64,000 bases of DNA from Porphyrobacter sp. CACIAM 03H1 (GTDB lineage Bacteria; Pseudomonadota; Alphaproteobacteria; Sphingomonadales; Sphingomonadaceae), in assembly GCF_002215495.1 (NCBI RefSeq), contig NZ_CP021378.1, positions 890,417 to 954,416 of the forward strand, given 5' to 3'. Numbering within the stretch: the stretch's first letter is position 1; each line of letters opens with the position of its first letter. Shown here piece by piece: positions 30,060 through 41,296 of the stretch. The position numbers and the translations under genes were made by a program. The notes under the pieces are model-generated. The model had not been told where the DNA came from, made no database searches, and saw only the letters and a list, made by a program, of their open reading frames with translations.

Positions 30060-30995
30060 TCAGTAGAGCTTCCCCACCAGCGGCAGGCCGCGCTCGGGCT
30101 CGGCGAATTCCTTGATGATGCGCCCCACCCGCGCGAGGGTCTGTTCGCCGATGGGCTGCATCCCTTCGACCGTCTGGCGGGCGCGGAAATAGCAGGCGAA
30201 GGTGATCGGGGCCTGACCCTTGGGCCCTTCGGCGAAACCGATGTCGATGTAGTTGTATTCGGTCCCGCCGATCAGCCCGCTGGTGCCGGTCTTGTCGCCC
30301 GCCACCCAGCCTTCCGGCAGCCCGGCCCGCACGCGCTTGAGGCCGGTATCGGTCTCGATCATCCAGCCCTTGAGCTCGGCGCGCTGCGGCTCGGGCAGCA
30401 CGTCGCCATAGACGATCTTCGCCACGGTGCGCGCCATCGCGGCGGGCGTGGTGGTGTCGCGGAACTCGCTGGTGGGGACGAGGTTCATCTCGGGCTCGTG
30501 GCGGTCGAGGCGGCTGACCTCGTCGCCGAGGCTGCGCCAGAAGGCGGTGAGCGCCGCCGGACCGCCAAGCTCGCGCAGGAGGATGTTGGCGGCCGGATTG
30601 TCCGAGGTGATCTGCGTCGCCCGCGCCAGCTCGCGCAGGGTTGCGCCGGTGGCGATCCGCTCGCGGGTGAAGGGCGCATGGTGCATCATGTCCGCCTCGC
30701 TCCAGGTCACCCGCCGGTCGGCATCGATCGCGCCTGCCGCATGGCGCTGGAGCAGCAGCGCGGCGAGGCTGAACTTGAACGATGACGCATGGCCGAAGCG
30801 CTTGTCCTGGTTGATCCCGACCGAGCGGCCGGTGGCGGTGTCGTGGATTTCGACCCCGAGCGTGCCGTCGCCTGCCGCCTCGATGATGCGCAGCTCTGCC
30901 GCCAGGCGGCCAAGGGGGCTCTGGTCGGGCGGGATGCAGGCGCTTGCGCCCAGCGCGAGGGATCCACCGATGAAGAACCGTCTGTCGATGCTCAT
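30060..30995 (-). CDS. Class A beta-lactamase-like serine hydrolase
   Basis: 311 residues. All class A motifs are present: S71-S-F-K74, S131-D-N133 in ITSDNPAAN, E167 and N171 in HEPEMN, and K235-T-G in GDKTGT. The signal region MSIDRRFFIGGSLALGASAC could be a Tat or lipoprotein signal (C20). It should therefore be an active periplasmic beta-lactamase. The sequence is unlike the common TEM/CTX-M families and is most likely chromosomal. The ATG overlaps the stop of the RDD gene (ATGA), making it the last gene of the moxR operon. Confidence 0.9.
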   Translation of the reverse strand: MSIDRRFFIGGSLALGASACIPPDQSPLGRLAAELRIIEAAGDGTLGVEIHDTATGRSVGINQDKRFGHASSFKFSLAALLLQRHAAGAIDADRRVTWSEADMMHHAPFTRERIATGATLRELARATQITSDNPAANILLRELGGPAALTAFWRSLGDEVSRLDRHEPEMNLVPTSEFRDTTTPAAMARTVAKIVYGDVLPEPQRAELKGWMIETDTGLKRVRAGLPEGWVAGDKTGTSGLIGGTEYNYIDIGFAEGPKGQAPITFACYFRARQTVEGMQPIGEQTLARVGRIIKEFAEPERGLPLVGKLY

Positions 30996-31930
30996 GAGTG
31001 CTTGTCCGCCTTGCGTTTGCCGAACCGCATGTCGGCCTCCAGCTTCGCGCGCAATTGCGCATAGAAGGCCTCGAGAAAAGCCCTTTCGTCGCCCGCGCCC
31101 GGGTCCCAGCCGATCTTGCGGCAGATCGTGGCGTGGACGGCCTGAAGTGCCTCCGGCGGCGAATCCCGCAGCATCCGCTCGAGCGTCTGGAGCTCCTTCT
31201 CGCCATAGACCGACAGTTCGGCCTCGCCGAAATCGTAGCGCACCCCGGTCACCGTGCTCGCGCCCTCGGCCGCGGCCGCGCCCTGCGCCGACAGCGCGGC
31301 CGCAAGGCGCGCGCTGGGGCGTTCGACCACCCAGGTTCCCGCGACGATGTCGCCTGCGCGCAGGGCGTCGCGGTTGAAGAAGGGGAACAGCAGGAACAGC
31401 GCGAACCAGGCGGTCACCGCCCAGCCCAGAAGGCCGATATCCTCGCCGCTCTGGGCCATCACCGCGAGCACAAGCAGAGTGATCAGCGGGTAGAAGATCT
31501 CGATGTCGCGCAGCAGGTTGCGCGCGATCACCGCCTCGGGCGTGAGCCGCCCCCCGCCGCGCGCGGCGACGCGGATGCCGGTGATGCGCTTGCCCAGCGT
31601 CGCCCCGCGCGGGCCGAGCTCCTGCACGAGGAAATAGCCGTACCACACCACGAACACGAACAGCGCGAAGACGATGCCGAGGAACTCGAGCGCCGGGGGC
31701 GGCATCCCCTCGGGATCGAAGCCCGTCCCGCCCAGCATTCCGTCGGCGATGCGGCGGACCGCCAGCTGGAAGGCGACGAGGCCCGCGACGATGATCGTCA
31801 CGTCGATCGCCAGCGCCCCTGCGCGGGCCGAGCGCGGGGCGATGGTGATGGGTAGCGCCAGCCCCTCGGGCGTCACCAGCGTGCGCGCGCGCTTGTTGGC
31901 GGCGGGCGCCTTGGCCGCGCGCCTGCTCAT
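30992..31930 (-). CDS. RDD family membrane protein
   Basis: 312 residues. The RDD domain spans about residues 30-210 with four hydrophobic helices; the family Arg is in the first helix region (PRSARAGALAIDVTI) and the Asp in NRDALRAGDIVAGTWVV. A soluble C-terminal tail of about 90 residues is rich in Glu and Arg. RDD proteins have no settled function; some act in ion exchange. In this operon it is the standard partner of SpoIIM-, MoxR- and DUF58-type proteins. Its start overlaps the SpoIIM stop, and its stop overlaps the beta-lactamase start, both as ATGA. Confidence 0.88.
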   Translation of the reverse strand: MSRRAAKAPAANKRARTLVTPEGLALPITIAPRSARAGALAIDVTIIVAGLVAFQLAVRRIADGMLGGTGFDPEGMPPPALEFLGIVFALFVFVVWYGYFLVQELGPRGATLGKRITGIRVAARGGGRLTPEAVIARNLLRDIEIFYPLITLLVLAVMAQSGEDIGLLGWAVTAWFALFLLFPFFNRDALRAGDIVAGTWVVERPSARLAAALSAQGAAAAEGASTVTGVRYDFGEAELSVYGEKELQTLERMLRDSPPEALQAVHATICRKIGWDPGAGDERAFLEAFYAQLRAKLEADMRFGKRKADKHS

Positions 31931-33012
31931 GCCGGCCCCTGCGGCAGCGCCGCATCCTCGGCCGGCCGGGCCGGACGGTAGAGGAAGAAATAGGCGAGCC
32001 AGAAGGTCAGCATCGTGCCTCCGATCACAAAGCGCGCGCCCGTGCCCTCGACCAGCTGGCGCGGGAAGGCCTCGAGCAGCGCGGCGACGATCATCATGAT
32101 CACCACCCCCACCATCACCACCGCCGCGCGGCGCCCGGCGGCGGCGGCGGCATCGAGCACCGGGAGCTTGCCCGGAAAGGCCATCGCCCGCCCGATATGC
32201 AGCCCCGCCGCGCCCGACAGCAGGATGCCGAACAGCTCGGTCGTGCCGTGGACCGAGAGCCAGGCGGCAAGCTCCACCACCAGCCCCTGCGTGTCGAACA
32301 GCCAAAGCAGCGCGCCGAGCAGGGCGAGGTTGTGGACCAGCAGCATCAGCGAGGGGATGCCGAAGGCGAAGCCCAATGCGAAGGCGAGGATGCACACCGC
32401 CGAATTGTTGCTGAACAGCTGCGCGGCGAAGCCCGCAAGCCCCGCCGCGCTTTCCTCGTTGGCGAGGGTTTCGAGCAATTGCTCGCGGGTCGCGCCGGGC
32501 ACGCGGGTCTCGCCCATGCCGGCGGGGAAGAGGCGGTAATACCACGCCTCGTCCCGTGCCACGAGCAGCCAGCCGACGATCGCGCCCGCGACCATCACGA
32601 ACAGCGCGATGCAGATGTCGAGCCACAGGGCCCGCACCGCGCGGCTCCACCCGCCCAGCAGGAACCCGCGCAGCCAGCGCGCGAAGCCCTGCCGCGGCCC
32701 GTAGACCTGGAACCACGCGCGCTGCACCAGCGCCTCGAGATAGGCGAGGGTCGCGGCGTCGAGCGAGGTTTCGCGCGCCACCGACAGCGAGGAGGCGGCG
32801 GTGCGGTAGAGCGCGGGGAGCGCGATCAGGTCCTCGTCGGCGATGCGCTTCAGTCCGCCCTTCTCCATCCGCGCAAGGATCGCCTCGAGCCTGCGCCAGT
32901 CGCCCTCGCGCTCCAACCGGAAGCGGTCGGAGCGCAGCGCCGCGCTTTCGATATCGGGCGGGGCGGCAACCTGCCCGCGCCCGAACCATGCGGAGATGAC
33001 GGGGGCCTTCAT
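31927..33012 (-). CDS. Stage II sporulation protein M-like membrane protein
   Basis: 361 residues. A soluble N-terminal part of about 125 residues contains helical Arg/Glu-rich segments. A SpoIIM (DUF95) domain follows with about six helices, recognisable from the FAAQLFSNNSAVCILAFALGFAFG stretch and LSVHGTTELFGILLSGAAGLHIG. The organism is not a spore former; in proteobacteria this family occurs in moxR operons and may act in envelope assembly. It starts and stops in ATGA overlaps with its neighbours. Confidence 0.88.
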   Translation of the reverse strand: MKAPVISAWFGRGQVAAPPDIESAALRSDRFRLEREGDWRRLEAILARMEKGGLKRIADEDLIALPALYRTAASSLSVARETSLDAATLAYLEALVQRAWFQVYGPRQGFARWLRGFLLGGWSRAVRALWLDICIALFVMVAGAIVGWLLVARDEAWYYRLFPAGMGETRVPGATREQLLETLANEESAAGLAGFAAQLFSNNSAVCILAFALGFAFGIPSLMLLVHNLALLGALLWLFDTQGLVVELAAWLSVHGTTELFGILLSGAAGLHIGRAMAFPGKLPVLDAAAAAGRRAAVVMVGVVIMMIVAALLEAFPRQLVEGTGARFVIGGTMLTFWLAYFFLYRPARPAEDAALPQGPA

Positions 33013-34385
33013 CCTATCGCCTCGCTGGCGCGGATCGCCAGATAGCGGTCGATCAGGCGCGGGCCGATGCTTGCCCACGGCGCCTCGAGCACGTCGATCC
33101 CGCGCTGGCGCAGCCGCTGCAGCACCAGCTTCCTCTGCTGCGCGAGGCTCTCGGCGGTGACTGCGCGGGCGAGGGTGGCGATGTCGCCCGGCGGGGCGGC
33201 GATCAGATCCTCGACCTCGCTGTCGGTCATGGTGACGAACAGCACGAGGTGCTTGTTCACCAGCCGCCCGAGGCTCTCGACCATCAGTTCGGCCGCGGTG
33301 GGATCGGTGAAGTCGGAGAACACCACCACCAGCGAGCGGCGCTGGAGCCGCGCGGTGAGGGTCGCGAGGGCAAGGGTGAAGTTGGGCTCGACCGGCTCGT
33401 AATCGAGCCCCGCCGCCGCGCTCTGGAGGCGGTGGAAGGCGCGGGCATCGGCGATGAAGGGGGTCATCAGCTGCGGGCGCCTCGCAAAGCCGAACAGCGC
33501 GACCTTGTCCCCGCCCTTCAGGGCCACGTAGGCGCAGGTGAGCGCGGCGGACACGGCGCGGTCGATGCGGGGCAGGCCGTCGACCGGCTCGCACATCGCC
33601 TGTCCGCAATCGAAGGCGAAGACGATCTGGTTGTTGCGCTCGCTCTCGTTCTCGCGGGCGAAGAGCTTCGTGTGGCGCGCGCTCGCCTTCCAGTCGATGC
33701 GGCGGCGGTCCATCCCGGGTTCGTATTCGGACAGGGCCTCGAACTGCGTGCCCTCGCCCCGGATGCGCCGGTTGATGAGGCCGAGCTGGGCGTTCCTGAG
33801 GAAGGTCTGCAAGTCCGGCGAGCGGACGGGCGAGAGATCGGGCCAGATGCGCACCGGCCTGTCCAGCGCGTAATCGACCTGCCGCCCGCCGAGGCCGAGC
33901 GGCCCGGTCCAGCGGATCCATGCGCGTTCGATCATGGCGGTGCCGCGCCGCTCGGGGGTGAGCGTGGTCTCGCCCCGCCAGCTCGCGCCGTGCGGATCGG
34001 GCGCGAGGACGAAGCTCGTCCGGCCCTCGGCGGCAAGGCGCGGATCGCAGGCGAGCGCGGCCTCGGCGCGGGAGGGCTGGCGGCCGGTGAACCGCGCGGT
34101 GAAGGCCAGCTGGCTTGGCTGGCCGACCTCGATATCCTCGGCGGTTTGGAGCTCCCAGCTCTCGAGCCTGCCGATCATCAGCGCGTCGGCCGCCATCAGC
34201 AGCAGCAGCGCGCCTCCGAGCAAGGGCGCGGCGATCCATGCGCCGGGCGCGGTCGCCGCGATCACCACCGCGACGGGCGCGAGCCCGGCCGCGATCCACG
34301 CCGCGCGCTCGGTCGGCGCGACGATCAGCAACGGCCGCAGCGGCAGCAGCAGGCCCCCGAGGACAAGGCGCAGAATGCGCAGCAC
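33009..34385 (-). CDS. DUF58 domain protein
   Basis: 458 residues from a GTG one base after the moxR stop. Two hydrophobic helices near the N-terminus are followed by a beta-rich region, then the DUF58 signature [17 protein letters not shown] and a von Willebrand-A-like fold with a FAFDCGQAM metal-site-like start and [13 protein letters not shown]58 proteins pair with MoxR ATPases and are thought to be their membrane-tethered clients or adaptors. The stop overlaps the SpoIIM start. Confidence 0.9.
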   Translation of the reverse strand: MLRILRLVLGGLLLPLRPLLIVAPTERAAWIAAGLAPVAVVIAATAPGAWIAAPLLGGALLLLMAADALMIGRLESWELQTAEDIEVGQPSQLAFTARFTGRQPSRAEAALACDPRLAAEGRTSFVLAPDPHGASWRGETTLTPERRGTAMIERAWIRWTGPLGLGGRQVDYALDRPVRIWPDLSPVRSPDLQTFLRNAQLGLINRRIRGEGTQFEALSEYEPGMDRRRIDWKASARHTKLFARENESERNNQIVFAFDCGQAMCEPVDGLPRIDRAVSAALTCAYVALKGGDKVALFGFARRPQLMTPFIADARAFHRLQSAAAGLDYEPVEPNFTLALATLTARLQRRSLVVVFSDFTDPTAAELMVESLGRLVNKHLVLFVTMTDSEVEDLIAAPPGDIATLARAVTAESLAQQRKLVLQRLRQRGIDVLEAPWASIGPRLIDRYLAIRASEAIG

Positions 34386-34386
34386 G

Positions 34387-35345
<959 letters not shown>

Positions 35346-35349
<4 letters not shown>

Positions 35350-36650
35350 GCGCTGGCTTGTCCCTGTTGGAGCTTGGTGGCGAGGTCGTCTAGGTCTTGC
35401 GCCGCGGCGAGGATGTCGGCGGGCTTTTGCGCCGCCTCCAGCCGGGCGGCGCGGCGGGTGAAGGGTTCTTCGGCCGGCAGGCGGCGGGCGAGCGCGGCGT
35501 CGATCGCTTGCGCGTCGGGCCGTGCAAGGCCGAGCCGCTCCGCCAGCCGCCGCGCGGCCAGCGCCGCATAGGGCCGCCGCAGCAGCGCAAAGCGCCGCGC
35601 GCGCACGATCAGGCCTGCGCCGTTGAGGATCAGCTGGCGCTTGCCGAAGGCGATGTCGGGCGCTGCCGCGGCGGGCGGGCCGAACCGCTGGAAGGCGCGC
35701 CAGCCGACGATCAGCAGCGCCACCATCAGGCTCAGCGTCGCGGCGAGGAAGGGCGGACGGAAGGCCAGCGTCAGCAGGTTCTCCGAGGCACCGAAGCCGT
35801 TGAGCGTGAGGTCGAAGGTCACCTCGTAGATGTCGCCCTCGTCCGCCAGCCGGTCGACCAGCGCGATCGCCGCCGCCGCGCGGGCAGGATCGGCGAGACC
35901 GTAATTATTGGCAAGGTCGGGGTCGGCGAGGAAGATCACGGGGTAGGCGGGATTGTCCTCGTCGATCCCCTCGCCGGGGTTGACCGAAAAGGCCAGCACC
36001 CGCCCGCCGTCGTCGCGGATCAGCACCTCGTGCGCGCCGGCAGGCGCGGCGAACAGGGTCGGGGCGGCGGGCAGTGCGCCCGACAGGCCCATGCCTTGCC
36101 AGCGCCCCGGTGCCAGCGGCTCGGCGGGCTCCTTGGGCGGCCAGACCGGCTTGGGGTGGACACGGTGATCGAAGCGGTAGGACTTGGGCAATTCCTCCGC
36201 CCAGGGCGCCGCGAAGGCGCGGCCGAGCAGCACCCAGCCGCGCTTGAACTTCTCCCGCGCGCTCGGGGGAAGCTGCGGCGGCGGGGGCATCGCGCGCCAC
36301 TTGGGCATGATCACCAGCGTCGGGCCGACGAAGGTGCGACCCTGCAGAAGCTCGTCGATCGCTTCCGGGTCCGCGTAGGTCGGGGGCGTGATCACCAGCA
36401 GCCCGGTCGTCTCTAGGCCCCGCGGGCTGCGCGAGCGTTCGACGTCGTAATCCTGCGCCTCCACCAGCCGGACGAGGCCGGCATAGCCGTTGAGGCCCAC
36501 GCTGGCCGCGTGGGCCTGCCCGTTGCCCGTGTCGCCGCCGAAATCCTCGCCCGCCGCGATCAGCGCCAGCACCGCGAGAAACAGCGCGACGCCGACCGCC
36601 ACCAGCGCCAGCGTGCCCGCCCGCGAAAAGGCCGCGCCGCCGCCGCTCAT
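35346..36650 (-). CDS. DUF4350 domain membrane protein
   Basis: 434 residues. A first helix at about 12-34 is followed by a large periplasmic domain (40-295) with an [17 protein letters not shown] start to the DUF4350 region, a second helix near 300 ([17 protein letters not shown]) and a cytoplasmic helical tail. Members occur between DUF4129 and MoxR in these operons; the function is unknown. The DUF4350 fold is thought to relate to glutamine-amidotransferase-like domains, without a visible catalytic triad here. The ATG lies in the DUF4129 stop. Confidence 0.82.
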
Positions 36651-37345
36651 GCCGCGCGGCCCTGCGGATCGATCCGGGCGAGGGCGAATTCGGCATAGGC
36701 CGCGCGCGCCGCCTCCCAGTCGCCGCGTTCGAGCGCCCGCAGGGCGAACAGCGAGGCCTCGACCCGCGCGGCGATCACCGAGAAGGCGGCGCGCGCGGCA
36801 TCGGGCAGGGCGGGCAGGGCGGCGAGTTCGCGCGCGGTGCTGGAGGGTTCCACCCAGTCGGGCCGGGCGGCGGCGATGTGGCCGATGCTGCGCTGGAGCA
36901 GCAGCCGCGTCGCCGCGTCGAAGCGGCCCTCGGCGGCGAGCCGGTCGGCATCCTCGAGCAGGGCGAGGCTCGCGGCGACCTCGGGTCGCCATTCCTCCAC
37001 AGCCGCGCTGCCGGTGCCCGTGCGCTGGCGCAGGAGTTCGGGCGCCAGCACCCGCACCAGCAGCACCAGCGCGAACAGGCCGACGATCCCCGCCACGACC
37101 CATTGCAGCCACCACCACGAATCGCCCAGCGCCGCGCCGACCGGCCCGAGCCATTCGCCCAGCGTCTCGAGCAGGTCGGACAGCAGCCGTTCGAGCCAGC
37201 CGGGCTTGCGCGGGGGAATCTCGGGAATGGTGACCGGCGCGAACTGGACATTACTGTCGGCGCGCAGCGTCTCCCATCCGGCGGGAGGCGCTCCGACCGG
37301 CTCCGGCGGTGATCCTGAAGGCGTGTTTGCGGCCGCTGCGGTCAT
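36647..37345 (-). CDS. DUF4129 domain membrane protein, first gene of the moxR operon
   Basis: 232 residues from MTAAAANTPS. One strong membrane helix (WWWLQWVVAGIVGLFALVLLVRVL, about 75-98) has a Pro-rich periplasmic part before it. A cytoplasmic C-terminal DUF4129 domain follows, with the LEDADRLAAEGRFDAATRLLLQRSI helix pair. Related sequences are found fused to transglutaminase-like proteins. It begins the operon; the promoter must lie in the 61 bp between it and pheA or further upstream. Confidence 0.78.
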   Translation of the reverse strand: MTAAAANTPSGSPPEPVGAPPAGWETLRADSNVQFAPVTIPEIPPRKPGWLERLLSDLLETLGEWLGPVGAALGDSWWWLQWVVAGIVGLFALVLLVRVLAPELLRQRTGTGSAAVEEWRPEVAASLALLEDADRLAAEGRFDAATRLLLQRSIGHIAAARPDWVEPSSTARELAALPALPDAARAAFSVIAARVEASLFALRALERGDWEAARAAYAEFALARIDPQGRAA

Positions 37346-37406
37346 CCCGGGCTTGGTGGTGGCATGCCCTCTGCCGCTGTGCAACGGGAAAGGTGCGGCC
37401 CCTGCC

Positions 37407-38300
37407 CTATCCCCGCGCGCGGCCCTGCGCGTAGCTGCCGAGAATGCGCAATTCCTTGGAATGGAACGCACATTCCTCCAGCGCCCGGTCGACCGCCGGA
37501 TCGCCCGGCGCGCCGATGATATCGGCGTAGAAGGTCGTCGCGGCAAAGCTGGTACCCTGCTGGTAGCTTTCCAGCTTGGTCATGTTGACCCCGTTGGTGG
37601 CGAACCCGCCAAGCGCCTTGTAGAGCGCCGCCGGAATGTTCTTCACCTCGAAGATGAAGGTGGTCATCACAGCCTGCCCCGCGAGCGCCCCGGGGGCGAG
37701 CGCGTCCTTCGCCAGAATGACGAAGCGGGTCATGTTGTCGGCGCTGTCCTCGACATTGTGCTCGATGACGGTGAGCCCGTAGAGCTCGGCGGCGAGCGCC
37801 GGGGCGATGGCGGCGACGGTGGGATCGCCGCGCTCGGCGACATAGGCGGCAGCCCCCGCGGTGTCGGCATGGCTCAGCGGCACGATCCCGCGCGCGCGCA
37901 GGTAGTGGCGCGACTGGCCCAATGCCTGCGGGTGGCTGTAGGCGGCCTCGAAGGGCCCCGGTCCGAGCGCCATAAGCGCGTGGTGGATCGGTATGAAATA
38001 CTCGCCGACGATCGACAGGCCGCTCTCGGGCAGCAGGAAGTGGATGTCCGCGACCCGCCCGTGCTGCGAATTCTCGATCGGGATGATGGCGTGGCCCGCC
38101 CGCCCGTCCTTCACCGCCTCGAGTGCGTCCTCGAAGCTGAAGCAGGGCAGCGGCAGCATGTCGGGCCGGGCCTCGGTCGCGGCGCGGTGCGAATTGGCGC
38201 CGGGCGAGCCCTGGAAGGCGATCGCGCGCGCAGGCTCGGCCGCGGCGGCGGCGCGCATCCGGTCGACGATTTCGAGGGCAGGGCCGGGGAAGGAACGCAT
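37407..38300 (-). CDS. pheA: Prephenate dehydratase
   Basis: 297 residues. It is a monofunctional enzyme that turns prephenate into phenylpyruvate in phenylalanine synthesis. The catalytic domain starts IAFQGSPGANSH and holds the T191-R-F motif in NMTRFVIL. A C-terminal ACT domain (about 212-292) for Phe feedback control contains LESYQ where many family members have LESRP. There is no chorismate mutase domain. It lies upstream of the moxR operon on the same strand with a 61-bp gap. Confidence 0.95.
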   Translation of the reverse strand: MRSFPGPALEIVDRMRAAAAAEPARAIAFQGSPGANSHRAATEARPDMLPLPCFSFEDALEAVKDGRAGHAIIPIENSQHGRVADIHFLLPESGLSIVGEYFIPIHHALMALGPGPFEAAYSHPQALGQSRHYLRARGIVPLSHADTAGAAAYVAERGDPTVAAIAPALAAELYGLTVIEHNVEDSADNMTRFVILAKDALAPGALAGQAVMTTFIFEVKNIPAALYKALGGFATNGVNMTKLESYQQGTSFAATTFYADIIGAPGDPAVDRALEECAFHSKELRILGSYAQGRARG

Positions 38301-38397
38301 GGTCCCGCGCGCCTATAGCCTCGTTGCATTCCGCGCAAGAATTCGTGCCACGATCAGTCTTGCGCGCATCGCGGGCCGACACTATGAGCCGCGCGGG

Positions 38398-39129
38398 ATG
38401 ACACAGGACAACTCTTCGCAGGATAGCGCCGCAGGCCAGAACGGTGGCGGCGATCTGTTCAACACTGCCGCCGGCTGGGTGCTGTTCGCGGCCGGTCTCG
38501 GGCTGGGTCTTTCGATCCTCTCGGGCAAGTATTTCCACGGCGACGATCCGCAGCGGCCCGAAAAGCTCGGCTACGTAATCGAGGGCGCCGTGGAAGAGAG
38601 CTCGGGTCCGGCCGAGATGTCGATGGCCGAGGCGCTCAACACCATGCCCGCCGCCGAACTGATCGCGGCTGGCGAGAAGGCCTATTCCAAGTGCCAGAGC
38701 TGCCACACCATCGACGCGGGCGGCGCCAACGGCATCGGTCCGAATCTGGCGGGCGTGATGGGCGGTCCGGTCGCGGCCAAGGGCGGCTTTGCCTACAGCG
38801 CCGAGCTGAAGGCGCTGGGCGGCACCTGGGACTGGGACAAGATGAACACCTGGCTCAAGAACCCCAAGGGTTACGTGCCGGGCACCAAGATGAGCTTCGC
38901 CGGCCTTTCCAAGGTCGAGGACCGCGCGGCGATTGCCGCCTACCTCAACTCGAAGGGTGCGAACCTGCCGATCCCGTCCTTCGTCGCCGACGCGGCGGGT
39001 GAGGGCACGGCGGTCGATCCGGCCGCTGCCGCGGCCCCGGTCGAAGGCGAGGAAGCGAGCGCGGCCGAATCCGCTGGCGGTGCCAGCGCCGACCAGCCGG
39101 TCCCCTCGAACCCCGGCACCGGCCGCTGA
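38398..39129 (+). CDS. Membrane-anchored c-type cytochrome
   Basis: 243 residues. An N-terminal signal-anchor helix (about 23-42) is followed by a linker and a class I cytochrome c domain with C99-Q-S-C102-H103 and the axial Met likely M165 in PGTKMSFAGL. This is the layout of CycM/cytochrome c552 proteins that pass electrons from the bc1 complex to terminal oxidases. The C-terminal 45 residues are an Ala/Glu/Pro-rich tail not needed for the fold. It is transcribed divergently from pheA. Confidence 0.92.
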   Translation: MTQDNSSQDSAAGQNGGGDLFNTAAGWVLFAAGLGLGLSILSGKYFHGDDPQRPEKLGYVIEGAVEESSGPAEMSMAEALNTMPAAELIAAGEKAYSKCQSCHTIDAGGANGIGPNLAGVMGGPVAAKGGFAYSAELKALGGTWDWDKMNTWLKNPKGYVPGTKMSFAGLSKVEDRAAIAAYLNSKGANLPIPSFVADAAGEGTAVDPAAAAAPVEGEEASAAESAGGASADQPVPSNPGTGR

Positions 39130-39171
39130 GGCCTTGCCGGGCAGGGGCGGGGCGCGCCGGTTGCGCGCCGC

Positions 39172-39831
39172 CTAGCCCTTGAACCCCTGAGCGATGACGT
39201 ACCACTCCGACGAGCCCTTGCGGCTCGCCGGGGGCTTCGCGTGCTTGACGGTCGCGAAGTGCTTCTTGAGCAGCGCCAGCAGGTCCGCATCGGTGCCGCC
39301 CGCCAGCACCTTGGCGACGAAGGCGCCTCCGGGCGCGAGGTTCTCTACCGCGAACCACGCCGCCGCCTCGACCAGACCCATCGTGCGCAGGTGATCGGTC
39401 TGCTTGTGGCCGACGGTGTTGGCCGCCATGTCGGAAATCACCAGATCGGGCGGGCCGCCCAGCGCATCGGCCAGCATCGCGGGGGCCGCGTCGGCCATGA
39501 AGTCCATCTGGAAGATCGTCACGCCCTCCAGCGGCTCAACGGGGAGGAGGTCGATCCCCACAACTTCCGCCTTGGGCGATTTCTGGCGTACCACCTGCGC
39601 CCATCCGCCCGGCGCGATCCCCAGATCGACCACGCGCTTCGCGCCCTTGAGCAGCCCGAACTTCTCGTCGAGCTCGATCAGCTTGTAGGCCGCGCGGCTG
39701 CGATAGCCGTCGGCCTTGGCCTGCTTCACGTAAGGGTCGTTGAGCTGGCGTTCGAGCCAGCGCACCTGGCTTGCGGTGCGGCCTCTGGCGGTCTTGACCC
39801 GCTTGCCAGTGTCCTTGGCGCCGCGCGTCAT
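39172..39831 (-). CDS. rlmE: 23S rRNA (uridine-2'-O) methyltransferase RlmE
   Basis: 219 residues. It is a FtsJ/RrmJ-type SAM methyltransferase that methylates U2552 in the ribosomal A loop. It shows RSRAAYKLIELDEKFGLL with the catalytic Lys, the SAM motif VVDLGIAPGGWAQ, VISDMAANT with the catalytic Asp, and the later Lys (FVAKVLAGG) and Glu. Its ATG overlaps the stop of the Ppx gene (ATGA), so the two are coupled. Confidence 0.95.
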   Translation of the reverse strand: MTRGAKDTGKRVKTARGRTASQVRWLERQLNDPYVKQAKADGYRSRAAYKLIELDEKFGLLKGAKRVVDLGIAPGGWAQVVRQKSPKAEVVGIDLLPVEPLEGVTIFQMDFMADAAPAMLADALGGPPDLVISDMAANTVGHKQTDHLRTMGLVEAAAWFAVENLAPGGAFVAKVLAGGTDADLLALLKKHFATVKHAKPPASRKGSSEWYVIAQGFKG

Positions 39832-41114
39832 CGGGCAGGGCGTCCCGAGCCATTGCCGCCGCGCTGGCTTTTCAGGGCCTTGAGCGAGCGTTCCGACTGG
39901 CGTTCGGCGGCCATGATGCTCCTCAGGATCCCCTCGCGGATGCCGCGGTCGGCCACGCCCAGCCGCCGCGCGGGCCAGAGGTCGAGAATCGCTTCGAGGA
40001 TCGCGCAGCCCGCCACCACCAGATCGGCGCGGTCCTGGCCGATGCAGGGCAGCGTCGCACGCTCGTAGGGGGTCATCACGCTGAGGCGCGCGCTGATGTC
40101 GCGCATCTCGCCGGCAGGCACGATCAGCCCATCCACCGCCTTGCGGTCGTAGCTCGGCAGTTCGAGATAGAGGCTGGCGAGCGTCGTCACCGTGCCGCTG
40201 GTCCCGAGCAGCCGGATGTCGGGATGGCGCGCGGCCGCGGCGACCCGCTCGGCGAAGGGGGCGAAGCTTTCGGCCACCATCGCGCGCATCCGGGCGAAGC
40301 GGGCGATCCGCGCCGCCTCGCTGTCCTCGGCCCGGCCGACCGTGTCGGTAAGCGAGACGACGCCCCAGGGCACGCTCTGCCAGTCAATAATGCGCGGAAC
40401 GCGGTTGGTTTCGTCCGCCTCGACCAGCACGAGCTCGGTCGAGCCGCCGCCGATGTCGAAGATGACCGCCGGCCCCTCGCCCGCCTCGAGCAGGATATGG
40501 CAGCCGAGCACGGCAAGGCGCGCCTCCTCCTCGGCGCTGATGATGTCGAGCGCAATACCGGTCTCGCGGCGCACGCGCTCGATGAATTCCGGGCCGTTCT
40601 CGGCGCGGCGGCAGGCCTCGGTCGCGACACTCCGCGCGAGGCGCACGTTGCGGCGCTGGAGCTTGTCGGCGCAGATCGTCAGCGCGGCGAGGGTGCGGTC
40701 CATCGCCGCGTCCGACAGGCGCCCGCTGGTGGCTAGGCCCTCGCCCAGCTTCACCACCCGGCTGAAGGCGTCGATCACGGTGAAGTCGCGGCCCGAGGGG
40801 CGGGCGATCAGCAACCGGCAGTTGTTGGTGCCGAGGTCGAGCGCGGCATAGGCCTCGCCATGGGCCGCGCCCCGGATGGCACCAATGTCGGCAAGATCGG
40901 GATCGGCGCGGCCTGCACCGTTCGCGCCGCCGTTGCCGGGGCGCACGGGGCGGCGGGCTTCGCCGTTTGCGCCCCTCGTCCGGCCATCGCGGCCGGCGGG
41001 GCGGGGATCGGGCTGAGGGGGGCGCTTGTAGCGGAAATCGGCTACCTTGCCGGACTTGCCGCCCCGGTGTTTCCCAGCACTTCTATTCCTGTCCAGCGGG
41101 AGTGTTTCCGCCAT
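39828..41114 (-). CDS. Ppx/GppA family exopolyphosphatase
   Basis: 428 residues. The first 85 or so are low-complexity, basic and Gly-rich and look disordered. The ASKHA-fold phosphatase follows: AALDLGTNNCRLLIA (phosphate loop 1), a FDIGGGSTELVLV loop near the middle, and LGTSGTVTTLA. It hydrolyses polyphosphate or pppGpp, linking phosphate and stringent control. Only the catalytic core (domains I and II) is present, as in short Ppx proteins. It is coupled to rlmE by an ATGA overlap. Confidence 0.88.
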   Translation of the reverse strand: MAETLPLDRNRSAGKHRGGKSGKVADFRYKRPPQPDPRPAGRDGRTRGANGEARRPVRPGNGGANGAGRADPDLADIGAIRGAAHGEAYAALDLGTNNCRLLIARPSGRDFTVIDAFSRVVKLGEGLATSGRLSDAAMDRTLAALTICADKLQRRNVRLARSVATEACRRAENGPEFIERVRRETGIALDIISAEEEARLAVLGCHILLEAGEGPAVIFDIGGGSTELVLVEADETNRVPRIIDWQSVPWGVVSLTDTVGRAEDSEAARIARFARMRAMVAESFAPFAERVAAAARHPDIRLLGTSGTVTTLASLYLELPSYDRKAVDGLIVPAGEMRDISARLSVMTPYERATLPCIGQDRADLVVAGCAILEAILDLWPARRLGVADRGIREGILRSIMAAERQSERSLKALKSQRGGNGSGRPAR

Positions 41115-41296
41115 GATCGCACTGCTTCCATATCCACCATGCGCGATGCCTTGGAGGCGCATGGCACTTGGCACCAAGCTAACCCATGCACGGCGCGAGA
41201 GCAAGCAGGGGGCAAGCAACCCGCTTGACCTCGGCCCCGCACGAAACTAGGGAGCGCGCTCGCAGACAGCGCCGGGCATGGTCCGGCGCCCGGCAA